Shown one piece after another: positions 52,349-61,413 of a DNA stretch of 64,000 bases. The notes under the pieces are model-generated. The model made no database searches and was not told where the DNA came from. It saw only the letters and a program-made list of their open reading frames with translations. This DNA comes from Chitinophaga ginsengisoli (GTDB lineage Bacteria > Bacteroidota > Bacteroidia > Chitinophagales > Chitinophagaceae): assembly GCF_003014595.1 (NCBI RefSeq), contig NZ_PYGK01000003.1:124001-188000 (forward strand), read 5' to 3'. The position numbers and the translations under genes were made by a program. The number at the start of each line of letters is the position of its first letter. Position 1 is the stretch's first letter.

Positions 52349-53422
52349 CTACAATACCCAGGCTTTACGCAGGAATCTTAACCAGTTGCCGTGCATAATG
52401 TTGTCAATATCCGCTGCGGAATATCCCCTCTTTGCAAATAAAGCAGGTATCTTCTGCAGGTCGGCGATCGTTTCCAGGTCATAAGGGCTCTGCTCCTTTC
52501 CGAAAGCGCCGTCCAGGTCGGATCCTATTCCCACATGCAATGCATTGCCTGCCAGCTGGCAGATGTGGTCCATATGATCCACCAGTACATCCAGGGAGGC
52601 TCCCATTTCCTTAGGCTGAGACACGCCTCTCACCCATCCGGGTACCATCATCCAGGCATCCATTGCACCACCTATTACTGCTCCCCTGCTGATCAGTTCC
52701 TTGAGCTGTTCATCAGAGAATTGCCGGTTATGATTGACCAATGCACGTACGTTATTATGGCTGGCCCATATATGTCCATGGAAATGTTCCATTGCTTCCC
52801 AGAAACTATCATCACACAAATGCGTTGCATCCAGGATGATGTTCAGTCTTTCCATTTCCTTCAGCAGGGCATGCCCTTTCGGTCCCATGAAGCCGGTGGC
52901 ATCTGTCCCCTGTGCATAACGGCCGGGGCCATAATGCGCAGGACCAACAGCTCGAAGACCATTGTCATAAGCACGCTGCAGGTAGCTGACATCCACAATT
53001 GAATCTGCTCCTTCGAGGCTGAGGATATAACCAATAGGTTTGCTGGTATTAGGCGTACCATCATTCCACAAGGCCAGATGTTTCTCGAGGGTTGACAGAC
53101 TGTTGATCTGCACCATTTCCCCTGCATCTTCCATCGCTTTGTACCAGGCCAGCTGTCCCTGTGTCTGGGCCCATGCCTGTTCAGGTGAGAACCAGCCTGG
53201 TAAGGGATTATCAGGTGCAACGAATCGCGCTATCTGCGTAGCCACTACCAACCCGATATTTCCTTTACGCAGTTCAGGGAATGATACCACTCCCTTTGCA
53301 CGATCCGGTTTATCTGTCATTCCCACCTCGCGCTTCCTGATATCTTCTACCGGCAATCGCAGGTTACGGTTCCATTCCATCGCATTCATGCTCAGATCAA
53401 GATGCGCGTCTATTATAAACAT
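52349..53422 (-). CDS. M19 (renal-type) membrane dipeptidase
   Basis: 357 residues of metal-dependent hydrolase. The zinc ligands are seen in FIIDAHLDLSMNAMEW (HxD), SLEGADSI (bridging Glu), LDATHLCDDSFWEAM, and WASHNNVRAL; GIGSDLDGAFG is the family signature. M19 enzymes split dipeptides, often with a D-residue at the C-terminal side. No signal peptide, so cytosolic. Last gene of a leftward operon with a DSD1-like PLP enzyme, RidA and a GntP-type permease, which suggests release of D-amino acids from dipeptides. Confidence 0.88.
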   Translation of the reverse strand: MFIIDAHLDLSMNAMEWNRNLRLPVEDIRKREVGMTDKPDRAKGVVSFPELRKGNIGLVVATQIARFVAPDNPLPGWFSPEQAWAQTQGQLAWYKAMEDAGEMVQINSLSTLEKHLALWNDGTPNTSKPIGYILSLEGADSIVDVSYLQRAYDNGLRAVGPAHYGPGRYAQGTDATGFMGPKGHALLKEMERLNIILDATHLCDDSFWEAMEHFHGHIWASHNNVRALVNHNRQFSDEQLKELISRGAVIGGAMDAWMMVPGWVRGVSQPKEMGASLDVLVDHMDHICQLAGNALHVGIGSDLDGAFGKEQSPYDLETIADLQKIPALFAKRGYSAADIDNIMHGNWLRFLRKAWVL

Positions 53423-53444
53423 GTCAGTATTTCTTTTTGATAAA

Positions 53445-54548
53445 TTAGATCATGATCTTTCTGTCGCGGGCTATTACTTTCCAATAGGCAACACAATTAT
53501 TGTCTTCCACTACTCCTACACGATCGTGCAAAGCTACTGTCGGACAAATGTGTACCGGAATACCGTAGAAAACCGTCCCTACAGGATATAAGGAAGTATC
53601 CGGTACCTCCACAACCATGTGTTCTTCACTATGTCCCTTCGGTATTGCACCAGGTACATCCAGGAATAGCACTCTGGGTTGCGGCATTTCAGATGCGATA
53701 GCCTTATGTCCAAGGTCTATACACAGATGTTTGTCATCAATAACAGAGATCACCCTGGTTGCCACTACAGCGGCGTATGCAAAGTCCTGTTCGGGAAGTT
53801 CCCGCCGGTATCCCCAATCCCAGAAGATGAAGGTACCCGGACTACATTCTACACCGGGGCGTGCTGCATGAAATGCATAGGTAGGTGTACCGCCAGCTAT
53901 GATCTGCGGAGCCGCCGCCCCTGCAGCAGTGATAGTGGCTGCTAACGTTGCTACCGGCGCAAAACCTGCATCACATTTTTCCCTGCGTAGGACAACATCT
54001 GTGTCATGCAGATGACCATCATATGCGTGTAAGCCAACAGGTCTGATCCCTGGCATATGCTGCAGCTCCTGGTAGAGTTCAAGCGCCGTATCGCCCGCAG
54101 GAATGCCTGTTCTGTTCATGCCTATATTCAGATCAAGATATACAGGAATGGTGCGTTGTGCGGCCAGGAACAAGGCAGCGATAGCCATTGCAGCAGTGCG
54201 GTTATCTACCAGGCAGGAATACTTTGTATCAGGATACTGTTCCACTATCTGCAGCAGCCGGCTTATTTTCGGGCCGACCGGCTGATAAGCTAACAGCACA
54301 TCCGCAGCACCAGCTAATCCCAGCATCTCTGCTTCCGCAATAGTGGCACACTTGAACTTATTGATACCTTCTTCCATCAGCAGCTGCACAGCTTCTATCA
54401 TCTTGCTCGTTTTGATATGCGGCCGCAGACGCTGTACATCTCCTACTGTCTTTTTTAACAGCAGGATGTTCTCCTGCATATGCTCCGGGAAAACAAGTAC
54501 CGCAGGAGTATCGACAGTATTGATATTGTGTAATTCGTACCAATGCAT
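53445..54548 (-). CDS. D-threonine aldolase/D-serine dehydratase-like PLP enzyme
   Basis: 367 residues of alanine-racemase-like fold III. The PLP lysine is in RPHIKTSKM near residue 47. The C-terminal HICPTV segment (HxC) is the zinc site of the D-serine dehydratase (DSD1)/D-threonine aldolase family. LNIGMNRTGIPAG and IIAGGTPTYAFHA are further family segments. Products would be pyruvate plus ammonia from D-serine, or glycine plus acetaldehyde from D-threonine; the choice cannot be made from sequence. A ridA gene directly upstream favours a dehydratase that releases 2-aminoacrylate. Confidence 0.87.
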   Translation of the reverse strand: MHWYELHNINTVDTPAVLVFPEHMQENILLLKKTVGDVQRLRPHIKTSKMIEAVQLLMEEGINKFKCATIAEAEMLGLAGAADVLLAYQPVGPKISRLLQIVEQYPDTKYSCLVDNRTAAMAIAALFLAAQRTIPVYLDLNIGMNRTGIPAGDTALELYQELQHMPGIRPVGLHAYDGHLHDTDVVLRREKCDAGFAPVATLAATITAAGAAAPQIIAGGTPTYAFHAARPGVECSPGTFIFWDWGYRRELPEQDFAYAAVVATRVISVIDDKHLCIDLGHKAIASEMPQPRVLFLDVPGAIPKGHSEEHMVVEVPDTSLYPVGTVFYGIPVHICPTVALHDRVGVVEDNNCVAYWKVIARDRKIMI

Positions 54549-54617
54549 GATTGTAAATTAAGACCCGGAATGAAGTATCAGCTATTGAAAATAACAACGG
54601 CCTTCACGCCGGTTGAT

Positions 54618-55079
54618 TTAATGCAATTCAAACAGTGCTTCAATCTCTACCGGAATGTTATCAGGTAATGAGCCAAAGCCGACTGCACTACGTACGCCAA
54701 TGCCATTTTCTTCACCCCATACTTTTGCAAACAGTTCGCTGCAACCATTGATAACATAAGGATGACGTTCAAAGTCAGGTGAACAATTCACCATACCCAA
54801 TACTTTGATCACACGTTTCACCTTATCCAGGCTACCCAGGTTAGCTACGATGGTAGACAGCATGGTGAGGCCCACCTGTCTTGCAGCCAGCTTACCCTGG
54901 TCCTTATCGAAGTCAACACCAATACGACCAATGATCAGGCTCTTATCATCCTGTACAGGACCGTGACCAGACAGATACAGGTATTTGCCATCTACGAGGC
55001 ATGGTTTGTATACGCCCAGTGGCGCCGGTGCTGGAGGTAATGACAATCCTAATGCTTTAAAATTTTCTGTTGGTGTCAT
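54618..55079 (-). CDS. RidA family enamine/imine deaminase
   Basis: 153 residues, the long YjgF/RidA subgroup. RidA enzymes hydrolyse reactive enamines such as 2-aminoacrylate formed by PLP-dependent dehydratases. The pattern LYLSGHGPVQDD, QVGLTMLSTIVANLGSLDKVKRVIKVLGMV and GVRSAVGFGSLPDNIPVEIEALFEL matches. The conserved Arg of active members is the one in GVRSAVG. Position directly before the DSD1-like gene suggests a specific detoxifying partner. Confidence 0.9.
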   Translation of the reverse strand: MTPTENFKALGLSLPPAPAPLGVYKPCLVDGKYLYLSGHGPVQDDKSLIIGRIGVDFDKDQGKLAARQVGLTMLSTIVANLGSLDKVKRVIKVLGMVNCSPDFERHPYVINGCSELFAKVWGEENGIGVRSAVGFGSLPDNIPVEIEALFELH

Positions 55080-55101
55080 AGATCACTGTTTTGCTTATAA
55101 G

Positions 55102-56442
55102 TTAAATAAAGATGTTTAAGATCAAACACCCGATCAGTCCTACAACAGAAACGATCGTTTCCATGATTGACCAGGTTTTGAAAGTATCTTTCACAGACAA
55201 ATTAAAATATTCTTTGAACATCCAGAAACCGCCGTCATTCACATGAGAGAACATCAAACTGCCGGCTCCGGTGGCCAACACCATCAGGCTCGGGTGTACT
55301 GTTGTACCGGCTACCAATGGTGCTACGATCCCCGCTGCGGTCAATCCAGCTACGGTAGCAGAACCTACGCTTACACGGATCAATGCTGCAATGCTCCATG
55401 CTAATATCAGCGGGTTCATATGCATGCTGCCTAATCCGTCTTTTATCACATCACTTACTTTACTATCCAGCAACATCTGTGTCAATGCGCCGGAACCACC
55501 AATGATGAGGATGATAACAGATACATCACGGATCGCATCTTCCATAATGCCCATTACCTTTTTGATCGGTAATCCCCTGCGGATGCCTAATACATATGCA
55601 CCATTGAGCACTGCCAATAACATCACAATGACAGGGTCTCCCAGCCAGCTGACGATGTTATAGAGCGCACTGTCAGGTGCAGCTTTGAGTTTCAGCAAAG
55701 AGGTACTGGCCAACAGCAATACAGGCAGCAAGGCGGCCAGTATACTTGTAGCGAGGCCTGGCAACTGATCATCCGGCAGGGCGGCTGTGGTGAACAGCTG
55801 TGCAGGTTCCTGTGTATATTTCCTGAGGAAACGGCTGAAGACAGGGCCTGCCAGCACAATAGCCGGAATAGCCACCAGGAGGCCGTATATCAGCGTTAAT
55901 CCCATATTGGCATGGAAGGCTCCTACTAAGGCTGTAGGCGAAGGATGCGGCGGTAAATAGCCATGTGTGACCGATAAGGAGGCCAGCATCGGAATACCAA
56001 GGTACACCGCGGGTAATTTGGTACGGGCGGCCACCGTAAAGATCAGTGGCACCATCAGTACGAAACCGATATTATAGAACAAGGGAATACCAACAATAAA
56101 GCCTGTCAGCATCAGTGACCACTGCACATATTTACGTCCGAATACCTGCATCAGTCCATTGGCGATCCGTTGTGCTGCACCGCTTTCCGCTACCAGTTTA
56201 CCCAGCATACTGCCAAACACGATAATGATAACCAGTGAGCCCAGGGTCTTGCCAATTCCAGTCTGAATGGATTGGGTAATATCAGCAATAGACATTCTCT
56301 GCGCAGGTTCCCTGACGACGTTCAGCGCCAGCCCCATAAAGAGGCATACAATGAGGAATGCAATGAATGTATTTAAGCGGAAATAAGCTACCAGTAATAC
56401 CAGCAGCAGGATGGAAGCAAATACTACACCTATTAAAGCCAT
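55102..56442 (-). CDS. GntP family permease (gluconate/D-serine type)
   Basis: 446 residues with about twelve membrane helices. GntP family signatures: FGSMLGKLVAESGAAQRIA, PPHPSPTALVGAFHANMGLTL and SHVNDGGFWMFKEYF. The family includes gluconate transporters and the D-serine importer DsdX. Linkage to RidA, a DSD1-like enzyme and a dipeptidase points to a D-amino-acid rather than a gluconate substrate; no gluconate kinase is nearby. It is 22 bp upstream of ridA. Confidence 0.9.
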   Translation of the reverse strand: MALIGVVFASILLLVLLVAYFRLNTFIAFLIVCLFMGLALNVVREPAQRMSIADITQSIQTGIGKTLGSLVIIIVFGSMLGKLVAESGAAQRIANGLMQVFGRKYVQWSLMLTGFIVGIPLFYNIGFVLMVPLIFTVAARTKLPAVYLGIPMLASLSVTHGYLPPHPSPTALVGAFHANMGLTLIYGLLVAIPAIVLAGPVFSRFLRKYTQEPAQLFTTAALPDDQLPGLATSILAALLPVLLLASTSLLKLKAAPDSALYNIVSWLGDPVIVMLLAVLNGAYVLGIRRGLPIKKVMGIMEDAIRDVSVIILIIGGSGALTQMLLDSKVSDVIKDGLGSMHMNPLILAWSIAALIRVSVGSATVAGLTAAGIVAPLVAGTTVHPSLMVLATGAGSLMFSHVNDGGFWMFKEYFNLSVKDTFKTWSIMETIVSVVGLIGCLILNIFI

Positions 56443-56474
56443 GAATTAGTGGAATGTTGGCAATAGCCTGTTAA

Positions 56475-57746
56475 TTATTCGTAACGTAATGCAACTATCG
56501 GATCCAGACGGGAAGCCTTAATGGCAGGATAAATACCTGATACCAGCCCTACAGCCGCACAGATCACTATTCCTGTTGTTATCCATAGCCACGGAATGAT
56601 AAAATCGGTTTTCAATAATAATGATACGATGTTACCTACCAGCATTCCCAATATCACACCCAGTAAACCACCCAACAGACTAATGATAACAGCTTCATAC
56701 AGGAACTGCTGCCATATTACCTTCCTGGTGGCGCCCAATGCCTTGATAACACCAATTTCGCGGGTACGCTCAGCTACCGATACCAACATAATATTCGTTA
56801 ATCCGATGGCAGAACCAAACAATGTGATCGCACCGATCAGGACAGCCGCAAATACGACCACACCTAACAGGTTAAACAGCATTTCAGCAACACTGTCACT
56901 TTTATTGATATAAAAATTCTCTTCTTCTTTGAGTGTAAGATGGCGGATAACCCTGAACAGGCCAGTAGCTTCGCCTATAGCCGCTTCCATCCTGGAGATA
57001 TCTGTTACAGAAACCCCCAGATTGTATGTCACATTCGGACGATTAAATATCCTGCGTGTATTGTTGACCGTTGTAATGACCACATTATCGGCGCTCATAA
57101 AACCACTATTTCCTTTTGGCTCTAATACACCTACTACACGATATCGTACATTCCCCACACGGATGCTACTGTTGACCACATTCCGCAGGTTGTCCCCGAA
57201 CAGCTTCTTTGCCACATCCATACCCAGCAAGACCACATTCCTGCCTGATTCCACATCCAGCAGGTTCAGGTTACGGCCATCGCGCAGTGTATAATTGGAC
57301 AAACGCAAATAGTTCTCATCCCCTCCTATTACGCGTACGTTGGGATTCGTCTTTTTGTCGTCTTTATACACAGTGGCATTGCTGGTAGCATTGGTTGACA
57401 AGCTTACCACAGCAGGGAAGGTATACTTTTGCTTAAAGTCCATAGCTTCCTTGTAAGTAATGGGAATATTACTATTGGACGTTTTTACTTTGGATTTTTT
57501 GTCGCCTTTTGTTGCTCCACCTCCGCCACCAATGCGTATCTTCAGTTCCCTGCTCTGAATATTGAAGCTGTTGGCCCCCATATTGGCAAAGCTGCTATAG
57601 ATACTGTTCTTCATACTGTCTATGGCGGTAAAAATGCCTACCAGGGCCATAATACCAAAACCAATGATGGCTATGGTAAGCCCTGCGCGCAAACGGTTGC
57701 CGCTAACAGAGCGAAAGGCGAGGGAAAATGTGTCACGGAACTGCAT
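56475..57746 (-). CDS. MacB-type ABC transporter permease
   Basis: 423 residues: one N-terminal membrane helix ([22 protein letters not shown]), a large periplasmic MacB-core domain with a Gly-rich and Lys-rich loop near residues 75-90, and three C-terminal helices of the FtsX fold ([21 protein letters not shown] ... [21 protein letters not shown]). No ATPase or periplasmic adaptor gene adjoins in the window. It lies 32 bp upstream of the permease gene, so it could head the same transcript, though the functions look unrelated. Confidence 0.9.
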   Translation of the reverse strand: MQFRDTFSLAFRSVSGNRLRAGLTIAIIGFGIMALVGIFTAIDSMKNSIYSSFANMGANSFNIQSRELKIRIGGGGGATKGDKKSKVKTSNSNIPITYKEAMDFKQKYTFPAVVSLSTNATSNATVYKDDKKTNPNVRVIGGDENYLRLSNYTLRDGRNLNLLDVESGRNVVLLGMDVAKKLFGDNLRNVVNSSIRVGNVRYRVVGVLEPKGNSGFMSADNVVITTVNNTRRIFNRPNVTYNLGVSVTDISRMEAAIGEATGLFRVIRHLTLKEEENFYINKSDSVAEMLFNLLGVVVFAAVLIGAITLFGSAIGLTNIMLVSVAERTREIGVIKALGATRKVIWQQFLYEAVIISLLGGLLGVILGMLVGNIVSLLLKTDFIIPWLWITTGIVICAAVGLVSGIYPAIKASRLDPIVALRYE

Positions 57747-57801
57747 GATTTAAAGTTAATAAAAAGTTTTTTTCCGCTACTTTTATTATACAAATGGCCT
57801 G

Positions 57802-58815
57802 ATGCCGAATCCTCCAACCATAAAAGAAATTGCCAAAAGGCTGAATCTGGCTGCTTCCACCGTTTCCAGGGCGCTGCACAATCATCCGCGTATCGGATTG
57901 AGAACCAGGATGAAAGTACAGGAGCTGGCCCGGGAATTACAATATGAGCCCAATCAGACCGCTATTTTCTTTCAGCAGAAAAAAACTTTTACCCTGGGTA
58001 TTGTATTGCCCGAATTATCAGAAGCTTTCTTCTCTGCCGCCATCAGTGGTATAGAAGACGCGGCTAATAAGAGCAATTATATGGTCCTGCTGGGCCAATC
58101 TCACGATGATACGATCAGGGAGCAAAAGATTGTGGAAATAATGAAGAACCACCGGGTGGACGGACTACTGGTTTCCCTCGCCAAGAATACCGTGGATTAC
58201 GCACATTTCGAGATGCTGCGGAAGTACAATATCCCTGTTGTATTCTTCGACCGTATTCCCAATATGCCCAATATTCATTATGTGGCTTCGAATATGGAGT
58301 CGGGCACTATACAGGCTGTCTCTCTCCTGCTGCAACGCGGTCACCGTGTTATCGGAATGATCAACGGTCCTGAAAAAATGATTGCCAGTCAGCAACGTAC
58401 CGCTGGCTATCAGAAAGCCATGCAGTTACAACGCTTAAAATACGATGCCAGTCTCAATGTAAACGCCGATCTCACCAAAGAAGGCACCCGCCATGCGATG
58501 CAGCAGCTGCTGGCACATAAAAGAAAGATCACGGCTATCGTGGCCTTCAACGACTATGTATCCCAGGATGCAGTACAATATGCACTTGAGCAGGGCCTGG
58601 AGATCAATAAGGATATCACCTTCGTTAGTTACGCCAATCTGCCATTGAGTAGTTATATGGCTTTCCCTCCCCTGGCCTCTGTGGAACAGTATCCATACCT
58701 TCAGGGACAAAGAGCTACTGAGATCCTGCTGGAATTGCTGTCGGGTAAACTGGCGCCGGATCAGTACCAGCAGATTGTGATCGACTCCCGGCTCGTGATG
58801 GCGCCCGGCAGATAA
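57802..58815 (+). CDS. LacI family transcriptional regulator
   Basis: 337 residues. The N-terminal helix-turn-helix TIKEIAKRLNLAASTVSRALHNHPRIG is clear, with hinge and a periplasmic-binding-protein-like sensor domain (LGIVLPELSEAFFSAAISGIEDAANK). Such regulators usually respond to sugars. Divergent from the MacB-type permease (55 bp gap with no obvious palindromic operator) and 45 bp upstream of the kinase-like gene, which is its likely target. Confidence 0.93.
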   Translation: MPNPPTIKEIAKRLNLAASTVSRALHNHPRIGLRTRMKVQELARELQYEPNQTAIFFQQKKTFTLGIVLPELSEAFFSAAISGIEDAANKSNYMVLLGQSHDDTIREQKIVEIMKNHRVDGLLVSLAKNTVDYAHFEMLRKYNIPVVFFDRIPNMPNIHYVASNMESGTIQAVSLLLQRGHRVIGMINGPEKMIASQQRTAGYQKAMQLQRLKYDASLNVNADLTKEGTRHAMQQLLAHKRKITAIVAFNDYVSQDAVQYALEQGLEINKDITFVSYANLPLSSYMAFPPLASVEQYPYLQGQRATEILLELLSGKLAPDQYQQIVIDSRLVMAPGR

Positions 58816-58860
58816 ATTTGCGCAACCGTTTGTCCAACTATTCTCTCAATTCTTATTGTT

Positions 58861-59940
58861 ATGTTTGAAGCATCGCAATTTTATCAACCAGCAATGCAAG
58901 GAATATTAACAGCTTATGGATTAGTGATGGATGAATGTCGCATCCAACCTTTCGGCAGCGGGCTTATTAATGCTACGTGGAAAGTATCCTATGCTGATAA
59001 AACTTATATCCTGCAGCGCATCAATCACCAGGTATTTAAGAAGCCTGAACTGATTGCACAGAACATCAGTGCTATAGGTCATTACCTGGATCAATATCAT
59101 CCTGATTATTTCTTTGTGCAGCCGGTACAAACCACAGACAAGCGGGATATGGTCATTACGCCGGAGGGAGAATATTTCCGTCTGCAGCCATTTGTGGCCA
59201 ACTCATACAGTTATGATGTGGTGAACAATGAACAGTTGGCATATGAAGCGGCCAGGCAGTTCGGGCGTTTTACAAAGTTATTGTCAGGCATTGACGCCAA
59301 TGAGATAAAGGTGACCCTGCCGGATTTTCATAACCTTACTTTACGTTATGCACAATTCGAGCAGGCAGTGAAACAAGGCAATCCTGCACGTATTGCCGAA
59401 GCGCAGGAAGACATCAATACGATCCGCAGATATAACCATTTGACAGAAGTGTTCGCCGCCATCCGGCATAGCCCTTACTTTAAAGTGAGAGTCATGCATC
59501 ATGATACGAAGATCAGCAATGTGCTGTTTGACGCGGATAACAAAGGCATCTGCGTGATAGACCTTGATACTGTAATGCCGGGTTATTTTATCAGTGATTT
59601 CGGAGATATGATGCGTACCTATCTTTCTCCTGTCAGTGAAGAAGAAACGGATCTCAGCAAGGTGCAGGTAAGAAGGGAATACTATACAGCGATCATGAAT
59701 GGCTACCTCAGTGAAATGAGAGATGAACTGAGTGTTACAGAGCGTGCGCACCTTGTTTATGCGGGACAGTTTATGGTCTATATGCAGGCCATCCGCTTTC
59801 TGACGGATTACTTCAATAATGATATTTATTACGGCGCAAGATATGAGCAACATAACCTGTTGCGGACGAGGAACCAGCTTACTCTGCTTGAAAGCATTAC
59901 GCAACAAGAACAAACTCTTTCTTCTGTGGCGACACACTAA
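58861..59940 (+). CDS. APH-fold kinase, probable N-acetylhexosamine 1-kinase-like
   Basis: 359 residues. An aminoglycoside-phosphotransferase-type small-molecule kinase. The catalytic loop VMHHDTKISNVLFD (near residues 214-227) and metal-binding VIDLDTVMPGYFISDFGDMM (near 233-252) are the family's Brenner and DxD motifs. The N-terminal FGSGLINATWKVSYADKTYILQRIN matches NahK-like sugar kinases. Coupling with a LacI regulator supports a sugar substrate. Resistance to antibiotics is not indicated. Confidence 0.8.
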   Translation: MFEASQFYQPAMQGILTAYGLVMDECRIQPFGSGLINATWKVSYADKTYILQRINHQVFKKPELIAQNISAIGHYLDQYHPDYFFVQPVQTTDKRDMVITPEGEYFRLQPFVANSYSYDVVNNEQLAYEAARQFGRFTKLLSGIDANEIKVTLPDFHNLTLRYAQFEQAVKQGNPARIAEAQEDINTIRRYNHLTEVFAAIRHSPYFKVRVMHHDTKISNVLFDADNKGICVIDLDTVMPGYFISDFGDMMRTYLSPVSEEETDLSKVQVRREYYTAIMNGYLSEMRDELSVTERAHLVYAGQFMVYMQAIRFLTDYFNNDIYYGARYEQHNLLRTRNQLTLLESITQQEQTLSSVATH

Positions 59941-59968
59941 CGCCACTTCGTTTGAAAAGCAGCACCAA

Positions 59969-59997
59969 CAAAAAAACCGGCCGATTGGCCGGTTTTT
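59969..59997. terminator. Bidirectional terminator between kinase and nuoN
   Basis: The stem AAACCGGCC / GGCCGGTTT with loop GATT has A- and T-tracts on its sides. It separates the convergent kinase gene and nuo genes. Confidence 0.88.
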
Positions 59998-60012
59998 CTA
60001 TTTCTATTTATC

Positions 60013-61386
60013 TTAAATAAGCTGTAGTAAGAGTCCGGGGAAGATACCCAGCAGTATCACGATCGCTGCTGTGATAATGAGCATCACTTTGAAACCGCCG
60101 GTGATAGGCGCCGTTTCTGCTTCACCTTGTTTGAAGTACATCGCAATGATGACACGGAAGTAATAGTAAGCACTGATGGCAGCACAGATCACGGCTACAA
60201 TTACCAGCCATAAGAGGTTGCCCTGCTTTACAGCAGCTGTCAGTACAAAATATTTAGCGAAGAAACCTGCTGTGAGCGGGATACCTGCCAGTGAGCATAC
60301 AAAGATCGCGGTCGTAACTGCCAGTACAGGTTGTGTACGTGCCAGCCCATTAAAGCCATCGAAAGTATAATCCTTCAGTTTGATCATTACAGCGAAGATA
60401 CCGATGGTAGCGATGCTGTAAGCGGCTGCATACAATACAATACCCTGTGTAGCGTATGTGTTGACAGATACCACTGCCAGCAGCATAAAACCCGCCTGGG
60501 CGATACTGGAGTAAGCAAGCATACGTTTTACGCTCTGCTGGAATACGGCTGTAAAGTTACCGATGATCAGGGTTGCGGCTGTGATAATAGCCAGCAGCAA
60601 TTGCCAGTCTGCCGAAATACGCTCACCAATAAAGGCGCCATGGAAGATCCTGATGAAAGCGATGAAGCCACCTGCTTTTACCACGGTTGCCATGAAAGAA
60701 GTAAATACGGTAGGTGAACCATCATATACATCGGGCGTCCAGAAGTGGAAAGGCGCTGCAGATACTTTAAAAGATAATGCGAAAGCCACCAGGATGATAC
60801 CGCACAGTGCCAGTGTATTCACCTTGCCGGCGCCCAGTCCGAGGTCAGCCACATTGAAAGTACCGGTAGCACCATAGATCAGGGTGATACCCATCAGCAG
60901 GATGCCGGTAGAGAAGGACCCCATCAGGAAGTATTTCAGGGAAGCCTCGCTGCTTTTAGGCGTCTTTTTATCGCTGCCTGCCAGTATATACTGTGGAATA
61001 GAAATGATCTCTATTGCCAGGAAAAGCATTAATAAACTGCTGAAAGTAGAAGCTAAAGTGATACCTGAAAGGATGAAAAAGACCAGTGCGAAATAATCCG
61101 CCACATGTTCTCCTACATTTTCAAATGCACTGCCCGACAGCAGGAAGAAAATCAGTGTAGCGCCCAATGCAATAGCATTGAACAGAATGCTGAAACGGCT
61201 GACAGTGATCATGCCGTACAGGGTACGGTCACCTGCTTCAATGGTAGATAACTCAGCCAGGTTGGCTACCAGACAAGCCAGCACGACAACAATGGCTATA
61301 TACTTAATGCGCTGCTTATTACTTACAAATAAACCCGCAAACATCATTACAACGCCCGATAAAGCAGTAGATATTAATGCATTCAT
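60013..61386 (-). CDS. nuoN: NADH-quinone oxidoreductase subunit N
   Basis: 457 residues, about fourteen membrane helices; antiporter-like subunit of respiratory complex I. Segments SSLLMLFLAIEIISIPQYILAG, SFKVSAAPFHFWTPDVYDGSPT and QQSVKRMLAYSSIAQAGFMLL contain the conserved Glu and Lys of the proton channel. Last gene of the nuo operon (order nuoL-nuoM-nuoN); 27 bp after nuoM. Confidence 0.95.
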   Translation of the reverse strand: MNALISTALSGVVMMFAGLFVSNKQRIKYIAIVVVLACLVANLAELSTIEAGDRTLYGMITVSRFSILFNAIALGATLIFFLLSGSAFENVGEHVADYFALVFFILSGITLASTFSSLLMLFLAIEIISIPQYILAGSDKKTPKSSEASLKYFLMGSFSTGILLMGITLIYGATGTFNVADLGLGAGKVNTLALCGIILVAFALSFKVSAAPFHFWTPDVYDGSPTVFTSFMATVVKAGGFIAFIRIFHGAFIGERISADWQLLLAIITAATLIIGNFTAVFQQSVKRMLAYSSIAQAGFMLLAVVSVNTYATQGIVLYAAAYSIATIGIFAVMIKLKDYTFDGFNGLARTQPVLAVTTAIFVCSLAGIPLTAGFFAKYFVLTAAVKQGNLLWLVIVAVICAAISAYYYFRVIIAMYFKQGEAETAPITGGFKVMLIITAAIVILLGIFPGLLLQLI

Positions 61387-61413
61387 ATTCCTGTGTTACG
61401 AAAGAACAACTTT

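Noticed and set aside
58861..59940. Aminoglycoside resistance phosphotransferase
   Set aside because: The APH fold is shared by many small-molecule kinases; N-terminal motif and LacI linkage fit a sugar kinase better.
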